Shown here: positions 1-5,840 of the stretch, piece after piece
How the letters are laid out: the number at the start of each line of letters is the position of its first letter
Position numbering within the stretch: the first letter of the stretch is position 1
Assembly: GCA_007132255.1 (NCBI GenBank)
Contig: SLOZ01000477.1
Location: 1-6,328, forward strand
Source: Limnochordia bacterium
GTDB lineage: Bacteria > Bacillota > Limnochordia > Darwinibacteriales > B1SED10-159
DNA: 6,328 nucleotides
Reading direction: 5' to 3'
Program-made: the position numbers and the translations under genes
Notes under the pieces: model-generated
What the model saw: the letters and a program-made list of their open reading frames with translations, nothing else
Told to the model about the DNA's origin: nothing
Database searches by the model: none

Positions 1-585
1 CAGGAAGAATGGACGTGGTTGACTGAATTTGAAAACAAACGTGTATTCGTCCACTTGCTCGAACTCTGCGGCTTGGCCTGGAGCACCATCTCGCCAAACC
101 GTGCCAATTGATGGCGTCAAGTCTTGGTTGTGCAGAACGTGATGGTACCAGAATGCGATATCATCGGACGTTACGGGTTCACCGTCGGACCACCGCATTC
201 CTTGACGCATGTGCATTGTGAATGTGGAGGCATCGTCGGAGACGACGACGTCATAAAGAACGTGCGGAATGGCTTCCACAGCAGCTTCGTCGGCGGTTAC
301 CAGGTTCGGGAAGTCTCCCAATAAAACGTCTCCACCCGCGTGCAGCGGTGTTGCTGTGGCTGTTCTTGCTACACCCCCATACCGACCGATGGCTTCCACT
401 GGCTCCACCACGAATACATGCTCTGGTATGGGTAAGCGCTCGTTGACTGGGGGTAGTTCCCCGTCCGTTACAGCCTGGGCTAAGTCGGGTGCCTCATTGT
501 AGTCCATGGCTGCTGCCCCACCCACGGTAAGGGCACCTAACAAAAGTACCAACATGATTCGGCTCCAAAATGTTGAATTTCGCAT
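1..585 (-). CDS. ABC transporter extracellular solute-binding protein, family 5 (N-terminal part, runs off left edge)
   Basis: An open frame of 195 codons runs from an ATG at 585 to the window edge without a stop; I translated it by hand. Residues 1-26 form a signal peptide: basic start (MRNSTFWSR), hydrophobic core (IMLVLLLGALTVGG) and an AAA cleavage region before MDYNEAP. The mature start, with EAPDLAQ, GELPPVNERLP (42-52) and EAIGRYGG (64-71), followed by VRQG-like MRQGMRWSDGEPVTSDDI (124-141), matches family-5 (SBP_bac_5, OppA/DppA-like) binding proteins. WSDGEPVTSDD is their most recognisable motif. Members bind peptides or oligosaccharides outside the membrane and deliver them to an ABC permease. 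The usual length is about 500-650 residues, so roughly the last two thirds lie outside the window. An AGGAGG site sits 9 nt before the ATG. The neighbouring sugar-enzyme operon suggests a carbohydrate ligand (inference); a peptide ligand is not excluded. Whether it carries a lipobox is answered: no cysteine is present at the cleavage site, so a secreted or membrane-retained non-lipoprotein form is indicated. Confidence 0.9.
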   Translation of the reverse strand, partial: MRNSTFWSRIMLVLLLGALTVGGAAAMDYNEAPDLAQAVTDGELPPVNERLPIPEHVFVVEPVEAIGRYGGVARTATATPLHAGGDVLLGDFPNLVTADEAAVEAIPHVLYDVVVSDDASTFTMHMRQGMRWSDGEPVTSDDIAFWYHHVLHNQDLTPSIGTVWRDGAPGQAAEFEQVDEYTFVFKFSQPRPFFL

Positions 586-594
586 TGATCACTG

Positions 595-600
595 CCTCCT
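595..600 (-). promoter_or_regulatory. Ribosome binding site of the solute-binding protein gene
   Basis: The minus strand reads AGGAGG followed by the 9-nt spacer CAGTGATCA and then ATG at 585. This perfect Shine-Dalgarno sequence fixes the start of the solute-binding protein, whose first 26 residues then form a complete signal peptide. Confidence 0.85.
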
Positions 601-726
601 CACTATTTGTCCTTCTACGTTGTCAAAGCCTACACTTCACTATGGGTTCTCCCGATTCCAACTTCGACGGTAGGTCTTGTTTTTCAGCGTCCCCAGAACC
701 ACCCCCTCGCACGAATGACTAATCCG

Positions 727-753
727 AGGTTACTTAACTTTTTGAAGTAACCT
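727..753. repeat. Perfect 9-bp inverted repeat with 9-nt loop (possible operator or mRNA hairpin)
   Basis: On the plus strand AGGTTACTT (727-735) is mirrored exactly by AAGTAACCT (745-753) around a 9-nt AT-rich centre. It lies 113 nt after the stop of the 405-residue dehydrogenase and 142 nt before the start of the transporter gene. A palindromic pair of half-sites with this spacing suits a dimeric regulator, or the RNA may fold as a stem-loop. There is no T-run after it on either strand, which argues against a standard intrinsic terminator. The function is unproven. Confidence 0.5.
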
Positions 754-797
754 GGCAGCAAAACCAGATCGTTTGGCAGGTCCGTTTCAAGCCGTTG

Positions 798-824
798 GGT
801 GCTGACGCTCTTATTGGCAGCACC
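798..824. repeat. Perfect 7-bp inverted repeat with 13-nt loop
   Basis: GGTGCTG (798-804) is mirrored by CAGCACC (818-824), with a G-T pair possible one step further out (797/825). It is GC-rich enough to fold in RNA but is followed by no T-run. It sits 42 nt after the stop of the upstream dehydrogenase gene on the minus strand and could protect the 3' end of that transcript. A stem this short can arise by chance. Confidence 0.35.
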
Positions 825-865
825 TAAGCGCTTGTTATTCCTTGCTCCAACCTCATGCACCGATT

Positions 866-2083
866 CTAAAGGCCTCCGAACCAAGAGTAGTCCCTGAGAT
901 CCCTAAACCCCTTCGCAACAGCCCAAGACAACGTTTCTTCACTGGGAAGCGTCCCCTTAAGGAAACACTGTTCCAATCCAGCATCCAACCCCTGGACCCA
1001 TAGGCGCTCTGCACCGTGATCATAGTGCTTCATTTCCTCGGGAAAGTCTGCAATGGGATGGCAGGCCTCCTGACTGCCATTGATGCAGATAGTCTGCGCC
1101 GCAGCGGCTCGTACACCACAGATTTCCCTAGGCTCACCAGTCGCTATACTCTGCAGCATGCTCCAGAGATGATTCGTGCGCTCAGCATTAGGGCGCCCGT
1201 AACTTTTTGTCGTTCCATCGGCAAAAGTGGCCGAGATTCCGTCCGTGTAATGCCCGTCTGGCTGCTTACCGTAGCGTACGACGCCGTGTTCAAACTCATA
1301 GACGAATGTTGGATCCAAGCGAGTTTCTGAGGCATGAGTACCATAATACAAGAGCTCACAACCGTTGACCGTCATCACCCGTATAGCAGCGGTATCAAAG
1401 TTCTCGATACTGTGAGCCCGATAGAGCTCGGCCTCCAGCCACTGCGGCTCGGCGCTGGCTGCCACATCGCTTCCCAACACGTAGAGCATGTTGTGCAGAT
1501 AGTGAGCTGTAGCGTTGTTGGCTACACTGTCCAGAATCCAATCTCCATTATCATTTCGCTGTTTCCCGGCCCAGGGCCGCGCATAATAGGCGTCATCCCG
1601 TGGCCAGAGAATCAGTGTTCGCAGCCGCTTCGGTCTGCCTAATACTCCGCTTAAGATATCCTGTTTCAAGGCTTGGATGGCAGAGCTATAGGACCACTGG
1701 TAGCCGATGGCCAGCATCTTGCCAGCCTTTGCAGCAGCCGCTTCCATCGCCCGAGCATCCTGGATGGTAGCACTGACAGGTTTTTCACAGATAACATGGC
1801 TTCCCTGAGCAAGACAAGTCAGACTCTGTGGTGCATGCAGATGGATCGGTGACGCGATGATGGCCAAGTCGGCATCGTGTTCTTGATAGAACCCGTCTAG
1901 GTCCGCGAACACTGGTATGTCTTTGTCCAGCAATTCGGCCAACCGCTCGCAGCCATCGGGATAGGGATCAACGATTCCCGCAATTGCATAGGAATCAGTA
2001 TTATCAGCATCCAGCAGCGCGTTAACATAGGTATTGCCATAACCGCCAATCCCGACCAAGAGAATGTCCACCGGCTTCTTCAA
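866..2083 (-). CDS. Gfo/Idh/MocA family NAD(P)-dependent oxidoreductase, 405 residues (NNATAHYLHN sub-group)
   Basis: This is a probable cytoplasmic sugar or cyclitol dehydrogenase. The N-terminal Rossmann domain (about 1-125) has the dinucleotide loop GIGGYG (11-16), an acidic residue after strand 2 (VDP, 38-40), SPIHLH (78-83) and the family signature CEKPVS (99-104) with Lys101, the residue expected to act near the substrate. The C-terminal alpha/beta domain begins near 130. The usual GG..LD.G.H..D motif is replaced by GDWILDSVANNATAHYLHN (180-198), keeping His194 but placing Asn190 where Asp is usual and His197 where Asp/Asn is usual. I associate this variant with an uncharacterised Bacillota-type sub-group. 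The start is a TTG at 2083, chosen because GAGGGGAGG lies 8 nt before it; the next in-frame option, GTG at codon 5, would lie 20 nt from GGAGG. It is the last gene of the packed cluster, 22 nt after the isomerase. The substrate is unknown. Confidence 0.93.
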   Translation of the reverse strand: MKKPVDILLVGIGGYGNTYVNALLDADNTDSYAIAGIVDPYPDGCERLAELLDKDIPVFADLDGFYQEHDADLAIIASPIHLHAPQSLTCLAQGSHVICEKPVSATIQDARAMEAAAAKAGKMLAIGYQWSYSSAIQALKQDILSGVLGRPKRLRTLILWPRDDAYYARPWAGKQRNDNGDWILDSVANNATAHYLHNMLYVLGSDVAASAEPQWLEAELYRAHSIENFDTAAIRVMTVNGCELLYYGTHASETRLDPTFVYEFEHGVVRYGKQPDGHYTDGISATFADGTTKSYGRPNAERTNHLWSMLQSIATGEPREICGVRAAAAQTICINGSQEACHPIADFPEEMKHYDHGAERLWVQGLDAGLEQCFLKGTLPSEETLSWAVAKGFRDLRDYSWFGGL

Positions 2084-2091
2084 AGGTGCTG

Positions 2092-2100
2092 CCTCCCCTC
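2092..2100 (-). promoter_or_regulatory. Ribosome binding site supporting a TTG start
   Basis: The minus strand reads GAGGGGAGG, then the 8-nt spacer CAGCACCT, then TTG at 2083. The position of this strong site decides for the rare TTG codon as the start of the 405-residue dehydrogenase; the resulting N-terminus (MKKPVDILLVG) leads directly into the first Rossmann strand. Confidence 0.8.
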
Positions 2101-2105
2101 TGCGC

Positions 2106-2975
2106 TCAAAGACTCACCTTCACCAACAGCTCTCGCAGACTCTCCAGACACTGCTTCGACGCCTCATAGCCGCCGTCCGAAAATCCACTGCCCTGCGGCC
2201 GCTTCAGCTCTTCGTCATCCAATTCCCTATGCAGACGATAGTGTGTCTCCACCATCAAATAGCCGTTGTAACCATCCTGCTGCAGCCTGGGAAGGAGCTC
2301 TCCATAGCCCACGTCGCCTTGACCGATGGCCACGGCCGTTGGTTCGCCATCCTTACGCACTGCATCTTTGAGATGAACGTGGTGGATGTAGGGTCGCAGC
2401 AGATCATAGGCAAAGGGATACGGTTCTTCACCGTGCGGATCCCAAAGATGATTACCGGGGTCATACAGCGCTTTGACACTTGGAGAATCAACAGCTTGCA
2501 GCACCTGAACCAAACGTTCTGCATTGCTGGCATTCACCGAAGGATCGGGTTCAACAACCAGCGTTCGACCAGCTGCCTCCAATTGCGGCACAATGGCCTT
2601 GAACTCTTTGACAATCTTTGGCAGCGTCTGGGCAAATTCTCCCTGGTTCCAGAACGTGAAGGCCCGGAGGATGTCGACATCCAACACCGAAGCAGCCCGT
2701 AGGGCTTGCCGGAGAATCTCACGATGTTCTGCCACCTCTTGGCCATCACTGAGCTGGCATTTGAAGATGGGTGTCGACAACGCACAAATGGTCAACCCAG
2801 CGTCCTGCACCTGCTGCTTCATGGCCAGGAGTTCTTCATCGGAATGCTCATGAATGAGACGATCCCCCACAGAACGAAGTTCCACAGCGACGAGACCATA
2901 GTCCACCGCCAAACGCAGTGCTTCACCGAGATCCTGCGAAACTTCGTCCGTGATAATTCCGAACTTCATGGTCAC
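2106..2975 (-). CDS. Sugar phosphate isomerase/epimerase family protein (xylose isomerase-like TIM barrel)
   Basis: This is a probable metal-dependent ketose epimerase or isomerase of the AP-endonuclease-2 type TIM-barrel superfamily, which includes IolE, D-tagatose 3-epimerase and hydroxypyruvate isomerase. The 289-residue length is normal for the family. Visible strand ends carry the expected metal ligands: Glu142 in VVEPDP, Asp172 in LYDPGNH with His176, His201 in HVHLKD, and Glu243 in MVETH. GQGDVGYG (218-225) is the usual loop after the HLKD strand. The GTG at 2975 overlaps the upstream stop as GTGA, and GGAGG (2987-2983) stands 7 nt before it. An ATG two codons in (2969), 13 nt from GGAGG, would give MKFGIITDE and is the alternative start. 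Genes of this type often stand next to Gfo/Idh/MocA dehydrogenases in inositol, keto-sugar and C-glycoside catabolism. The exact substrate cannot be read from sequence. Confidence 0.92.
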   Translation of the reverse strand: MTMKFGIITDEVSQDLGEALRLAVDYGLVAVELRSVGDRLIHEHSDEELLAMKQQVQDAGLTICALSTPIFKCQLSDGQEVAEHREILRQALRAASVLDVDILRAFTFWNQGEFAQTLPKIVKEFKAIVPQLEAAGRTLVVEPDPSVNASNAERLVQVLQAVDSPSVKALYDPGNHLWDPHGEEPYPFAYDLLRPYIHHVHLKDAVRKDGEPTAVAIGQGDVGYGELLPRLQQDGYNGYLMVETHYRLHRELDDEELKRPQGSGFSDGGYEASKQCLESLRELLVKVSL

Positions 2976-3883
2976 AGAATCGCCTCCAATTCAACGGGTT
3001 TTCCAGTCCGCCGACTGTGATTGGCCGCTTCCATGAACTGAACCACCTTGATCGTCTCCGTTAAGGGAAGAGGAGACGAAGCACTGCCAAACATGACTAG
3101 GATTTCTTCTAGGAGACTGGCATAGAATGGCTTGGCTGCACTGGCCACGTCCACCCACTCTGTAGCTTCCGTTTTGTGAACCAGGGCACCGAACTGTCTA
3201 TTGCCAACACGGTTTCCTCGAATGGTGCCCACGCGTCCATCTGCCCACGTTCCTACAATGAGATCGTGATCTGCGTTGGTGACTGCATGAACCTGCACGC
3301 ATTCTGGGCCTAGAGCAGCGAAAAGCATATCTGTCATGTGGACTCCGTACCAAAACAAACCGGGTTGCGTGTCCTGCAGCGCCATGGGGCCATAGCAATC
3401 GGCACCAATAATCGGCTCATCGCTGGCGATCACTGTCTGCAGAGCTTCACTGTAACGCAGAGCCGAACTGCTCATGACGGCAACTCCATGCTGACTAGCC
3501 AATCGCTTTATGGATAGAGCATCTTCCAGAGTAACCGCTAAGGGTTTGTCGATGAACGTAGGCTTACCATAGGGTGCTATTTTCGCGAACTGCTCTCTGT
3601 GGACTCGGCCATCGACGGACTCTAACAGGATCGCATCGCTTTGCTCAACCACGGCTTCGATCGAATCTTTTATTGGGATCCCATAGTCCTCGGCTAAGGT
3701 CTGGGTATAACCCGGCAGACGGTCACGGCTCATATCCATATCCGACGAGCCGCCAGGATAGGCTGCCACAATGCGAGCTCCCGGAATATGATGGTCATTA
3801 TCCGTATCATGCAACAGCTTCGTAAAGGCCACGGCGTGTGATGTGTCCAAACCGATCATGCCAATCTTCAAAGGTTTGCTCAC
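2972..3883 (-). CDS. Gfo/Idh/MocA-like protein, 303 residues, with non-canonical nucleotide loop (GLDTSH)
   Basis: This protein has the Gfo/Idh/MocA layout but is shorter than usual (303 against about 340-400). The first strand, KIGMIGLDTSH (6-16), replaces the classical GxGxxG loop: only Gly11 remains, followed by LDTSH. Further markers are AYPGGSSDM (41-49) after strand 2, LLESVDGR (86-93), IDKPLA (111-116) in the place of EKP with Lys113 kept, SSSALRYS (138-145), and WYGVHMTDML (178-187), which corresponds to the GG..D.G.H..D segment with His182 and Asp185 retained. It may be an NAD(P)-dependent dehydrogenase with an altered cofactor pocket, or a partner protein without redox activity; I recall similar proteins only as uncharacterised. 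The GTG start at 3883 overlaps the upstream stop as GTGA, with AGAGGTGAAGG just before it. The gene itself ends in a GTGA overlap with the isomerase gene, so the three genes are probably translationally coupled. Confidence 0.9.
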   Translation of the reverse strand: MSKPLKIGMIGLDTSHAVAFTKLLHDTDNDHHIPGARIVAAYPGGSSDMDMSRDRLPGYTQTLAEDYGIPIKDSIEAVVEQSDAILLESVDGRVHREQFAKIAPYGKPTFIDKPLAVTLEDALSIKRLASQHGVAVMSSSALRYSEALQTVIASDEPIIGADCYGPMALQDTQPGLFWYGVHMTDMLFAALGPECVQVHAVTNADHDLIVGTWADGRVGTIRGNRVGNRQFGALVHKTEATEWVDVASAAKPFYASLLEEILVMFGSASSPLPLTETIKVVQFMEAANHSRRTGKPVELEAIL

Positions 3884-4911
3884 CGCACCTTCACCTCTTT
3901 TCCTGTTCGAGCCGACTCATAGATAGCTAACAGCAAATCCACCGCCTTGCGCGCTTCCGACCCCGGCACCAGTGGTTCCCGATCCTGCAAAACTGCTTCG
4001 ACAAAATCGTCGACGATCAAGAAGTGACCATCATCGGAAATCGCCGTGGGATCGCTGCTGCCACCGTAACCAGCCTTAGCCTGCGGCGCTTCCTCATCAC
4101 GATCGGCAAACTTCCACATCTCGATGCCATTGTCTGAGAAGATAATGGTCCCGTTCTCCCCATGCACTTCAAAGCGCGTGCCCAAGCCTGGATAGACTGA
4201 TGTTGTGCCCTGGATGACTCCAAACGCACCATTCTTATACTTGAGAACTACCACCGCCGTGTCTTCCACTTCAATGTCCCGCACGAGAGCGTCGGCCCGG
4301 GCAAAGACCGATTCTACGTCACCCACCATCCACTGAATGAGATCGATGCCGTGAATCCCCTGGTTCATCAAGGCACCGCCGCCGTCCATGGCCCAGGTGC
4401 CTCGCCAGCCGGCACTCTTGTAATAGTCCGGACTACGGTAATACTTAAGGTAGGCATCGCCCAGAACCAACTTACCGAGACGCCCTTCATCAACAGCCTG
4501 TTTTGTCAACCGCGCTGCCTCCATGGTACGGCGCTGAAACACCCCGCCCAACTTCACGCCGGCTTCATCACAGGCGGTAATCATGGCCGTCATCTTCTCG
4601 GCGGTGATTTCCAACGGTTTCTCACACAGTACGTGTTTGCCAGCCTTAGCCGCCGCGATAGCGATTTCGCCGTGGGAACCACTGGGAACACAAACAGACA
4701 CTACGTCAATCTCTGGTTCGTTGGCCAGCATTGTGGCGCAATCGGCATATACAGCCTTCACCCCATACTGAGCGGCCAATTTTTCAGCCCGTTCTGGAAT
4801 CACATCACAGACCGCCGTCAACTGCGCCTGCGGGTGCAGGTCAATTGCCTTTGCGTGCAAAGGGCCGATGACTCCGGCTCCGACCACTGCGAAGCGCACT
4901 ACATTTGCCAT
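3880..4911 (-). CDS. Gfo/Idh/MocA family NAD(P)-dependent oxidoreductase, 343 residues (canonical)
   Basis: This is a cytoplasmic sugar-type dehydrogenase with all family hallmarks. The Rossmann domain has GAGVIG (11-16), an acidic residue after strand 2 (VCDV, 34-37), CVPSGSH (74-80) and LCEKPL (95-100) with Lys98. The C-terminal domain carries GGGALMNQGIHGIDL (177-191), with His187 and Asp190 as the conserved substrate-site pair and Asn183 at a position often occupied by Asp. A similar MNQGIH segment occurs in UDP-GlcNAc(A) 3-dehydrogenase-like members (WlbA/WbpB type) and in many catabolic relatives, so it does not settle the substrate. The ATG at 4911 has AAGGAGGAG 7 nt upstream, the best ribosome binding site of the operon, and stands 43 nt after the stop of the NagB-like gene. 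The stop overlaps the next GTG by 4 nt. The 343-residue length is typical. Confidence 0.95.
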   Translation of the reverse strand: MANVVRFAVVGAGVIGPLHAKAIDLHPQAQLTAVCDVIPERAEKLAAQYGVKAVYADCATMLANEPEIDVVSVCVPSGSHGEIAIAAAKAGKHVLCEKPLEITAEKMTAMITACDEAGVKLGGVFQRRTMEAARLTKQAVDEGRLGKLVLGDAYLKYYRSPDYYKSAGWRGTWAMDGGGALMNQGIHGIDLIQWMVGDVESVFARADALVRDIEVEDTAVVVLKYKNGAFGVIQGTTSVYPGLGTRFEVHGENGTIIFSDNGIEMWKFADRDEEAPQAKAGYGGSSDPTAISDDGHFLIVDDFVEAVLQDREPLVPGSEARKAVDLLLAIYESARTGKEVKVR

Positions 4912-4918
4912 AGGTTTT

Positions 4919-4927
4919 CTCCTCCTT
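4919..4927 (-). promoter_or_regulatory. Ribosome binding site of the 343-residue dehydrogenase
   Basis: The minus strand reads AAGGAGGAG, followed by the 7-nt spacer AAAACCT and ATG at 4911. It is near-perfectly complementary to the 16S rRNA 3' end and confirms the start. Confidence 0.85.
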
Positions 4928-4954
4928 CAAGATCCGTTTGAACAGAAGCCATCA

Positions 4955-5728
4955 TTACAAAATCCCCGAACCGGCTTCAGCATCCAAATACAACTGGCAG
5001 CGCTGGTGCGTCCGCAGGACCGAAGCAGGACAAGCCGGAGCAATTTCTCCCGTCAGGGAGGTCGTTACTGCTGCGGCTTTGGTGGCTGCCGGCACCATAC
5101 AATAGATGTAATCTGCAGAAAGAATCGTGGGGATGCTCACCGTAAACGCCTGCTGCGGCACCTCGTCCAAGGACGCAAAGCATCCATCATTAACCTGTTG
5201 GTTGCGGCAGGTCAAATCCAGATCCACAACCTTGATAATTTCTGGATCAGCGAAGTTCGCCACGTGCGGATCGTTAAAGGCGATATGTCCATTTTCGCCA
5301 ATGCCAATACAGGCGATATCCAGCGGATTGTCTCGGAGCAGTTGGCTGTACTGCGAAAGGATCGACTCTTGAGCCTCTTCAGCATCGGAGTCAATATAAT
5401 GTACGGCTTTGAAGGGAACCTGTTTGAAGATATGCTGGTTGAGAAACTCGCCGAAACGCTGCGGTTGGTCTGGTCGCAGGCCAACATACTCATCTAAGTG
5501 AAAGGCCTGCACTCGACTCCAATCAATCCCTTCTTGATTGACCAGAGCATCAAGAAACTCTGCCTGCGAAGGTGCCGCGGCAAACATCATATTGACTGTG
5601 GTTTTCTGCTGCAGAAGAGCCTTAAGCTGCTGGATAACCTCCTCGGCCGCTGCTGCCCCCATCTGCTGACGACTGGAAAACACCTTGACCGACAGTTGAT
5701 CTTTTTGACATACATGTATGGGTTCCAT
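4955..5728 (-). CDS. NagB/6-phosphogluconolactonase-fold protein, glucosamine-6-phosphate deaminase-like, variant active site
   Basis: This 257-residue protein matches the usual size of glucosamine-6-phosphate deaminases, which turn GlcN-6-P into fructose-6-P and ammonia in the cytoplasm. HLDEYVGL (77-84) holds the general-base Asp79 (Asp72 in E. coli NagB). GIGENGHIAFNDP (142-154) aligns with the E. coli segment GVGNDGHIAFNEP: His148 matches catalytic His143, but Asn146 replaces Asp141 and Asp153 replaces Glu148. The N-terminal phosphate loop reads FAAAPSQ (49-55) instead of the usual PTGxTP. It is thus a divergent member, possibly acting on another amino-sugar phosphate or on another sugar phosphate altogether. 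The frame is open back to an ATG at 5827, but I chose ATG 5728 because AAAGGTGA (5741-5734) lies 5 nt before it. The longer starts (5827, 5758) lack a ribosome binding site and would add a Trp/Arg-rich tail unlike the family. The 112-nt gap upstream shows no clear terminator or promoter. Confidence 0.87.
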   Translation of the reverse strand: MEPIHVCQKDQLSVKVFSSRQQMGAAAAEEVIQQLKALLQQKTTVNMMFAAAPSQAEFLDALVNQEGIDWSRVQAFHLDEYVGLRPDQPQRFGEFLNQHIFKQVPFKAVHYIDSDAEEAQESILSQYSQLLRDNPLDIACIGIGENGHIAFNDPHVANFADPEIIKVVDLDLTCRNQQVNDGCFASLDEVPQQAFTVSIPTILSADYIYCMVPAATKAAAVTTSLTGEIAPACPASVLRTHQRCQLYLDAEAGSGIL

Positions 5729-5733
5729 AAATC

Positions 5734-5741
5734 TCACCTTT
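5734..5741 (-). promoter_or_regulatory. Ribosome binding site deciding the start of the NagB-like gene
   Basis: The minus strand reads AAAGGTGA, then GATTT, then ATG at 5728. Two upstream in-frame ATGs (5758 and 5827) have no comparable site, so this one sets a 257-residue protein rather than 290. Confidence 0.7.
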
Positions 5742-5840
5742 CGTTGTTTCTCGGTCATCCATCCAGCAGCTCTCACCGCAGGCGCTGACGCGCTCCATTG
5801 GATTAGCTTGGTGGTGAACCGACTCATAGTCTGCTAATGT

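Larger units (their letters stand above)
586..865. other. 280-nt intergenic region between the sugar-enzyme operon and the transporter gene
   Basis: No convincing gene is present on either strand. The region holds two inverted repeats (727-753 and 798-824), an 8-bp palindrome AAGCGCTT at 826-833, a G-rich stretch on the minus strand (about 692-711) and the ribosome binding site of the solute-binding protein. A TTGACA hexamer occurs on the minus strand at 626-621, but no acceptable -10 box lies 16-18 nt downstream. I therefore do not call a promoter, although the gap size and strong downstream ribosome binding site make a separate promoter for the transporter likely. No U-tract follows either hairpin, so no intrinsic terminator can be called for the upstream operon. 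Confidence 0.7.

Noticed and set aside
598..626. TTGACA at 626-621 on the minus strand as the -35 box of a promoter for the transporter gene
   Set aside because: No sequence near TATAAT is found 16-18 nt downstream, and the implied transcript start would fall in or just after the ribosome binding site.
692..711. G-rich minus-strand stretch as a G-quadruplex or remnant of a repeated Bacillota element (GGTTCTGGGGACG)
   Set aside because: Only two runs of three or more G are present, too few for a quadruplex, and no second copy or transposase is in the window to support a repeat.
684..884. A 66-codon minus-strand frame overlapping the end of the 405-residue dehydrogenase
   Set aside because: It starts with TTG, has no ribosome binding site at the right distance, resembles no family I know, and contains both inverted repeats of the intergenic region.
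2064..2702. A 212-codon plus-strand frame opposite the isomerase gene
   Set aside because: It is antisense to a gene with clear family motifs and shows no recognisable domain of its own; it is a shadow of the coding strand's codon bias.
4351..5497. Two long plus-strand frames (196 and 209 codons) opposite the 343-residue dehydrogenase and the NagB-like gene
   Set aside because: Both are antisense to well-supported genes, cross a gene boundary and show no conserved motif.
5709..5720. A 12-bp perfect palindrome CATACATGTATG
   Set aside because: It lies inside codons 3-7 of the NagB-like gene, and about one such palindrome is expected by chance in 6.3 kb.
5729..5827. A 33-residue N-terminal extension of the NagB-like protein
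   Set aside because: No ribosome binding site precedes the ATGs at 5827 or 5758, family members begin near the MEPIHV position, and a good site stands before ATG 5728.
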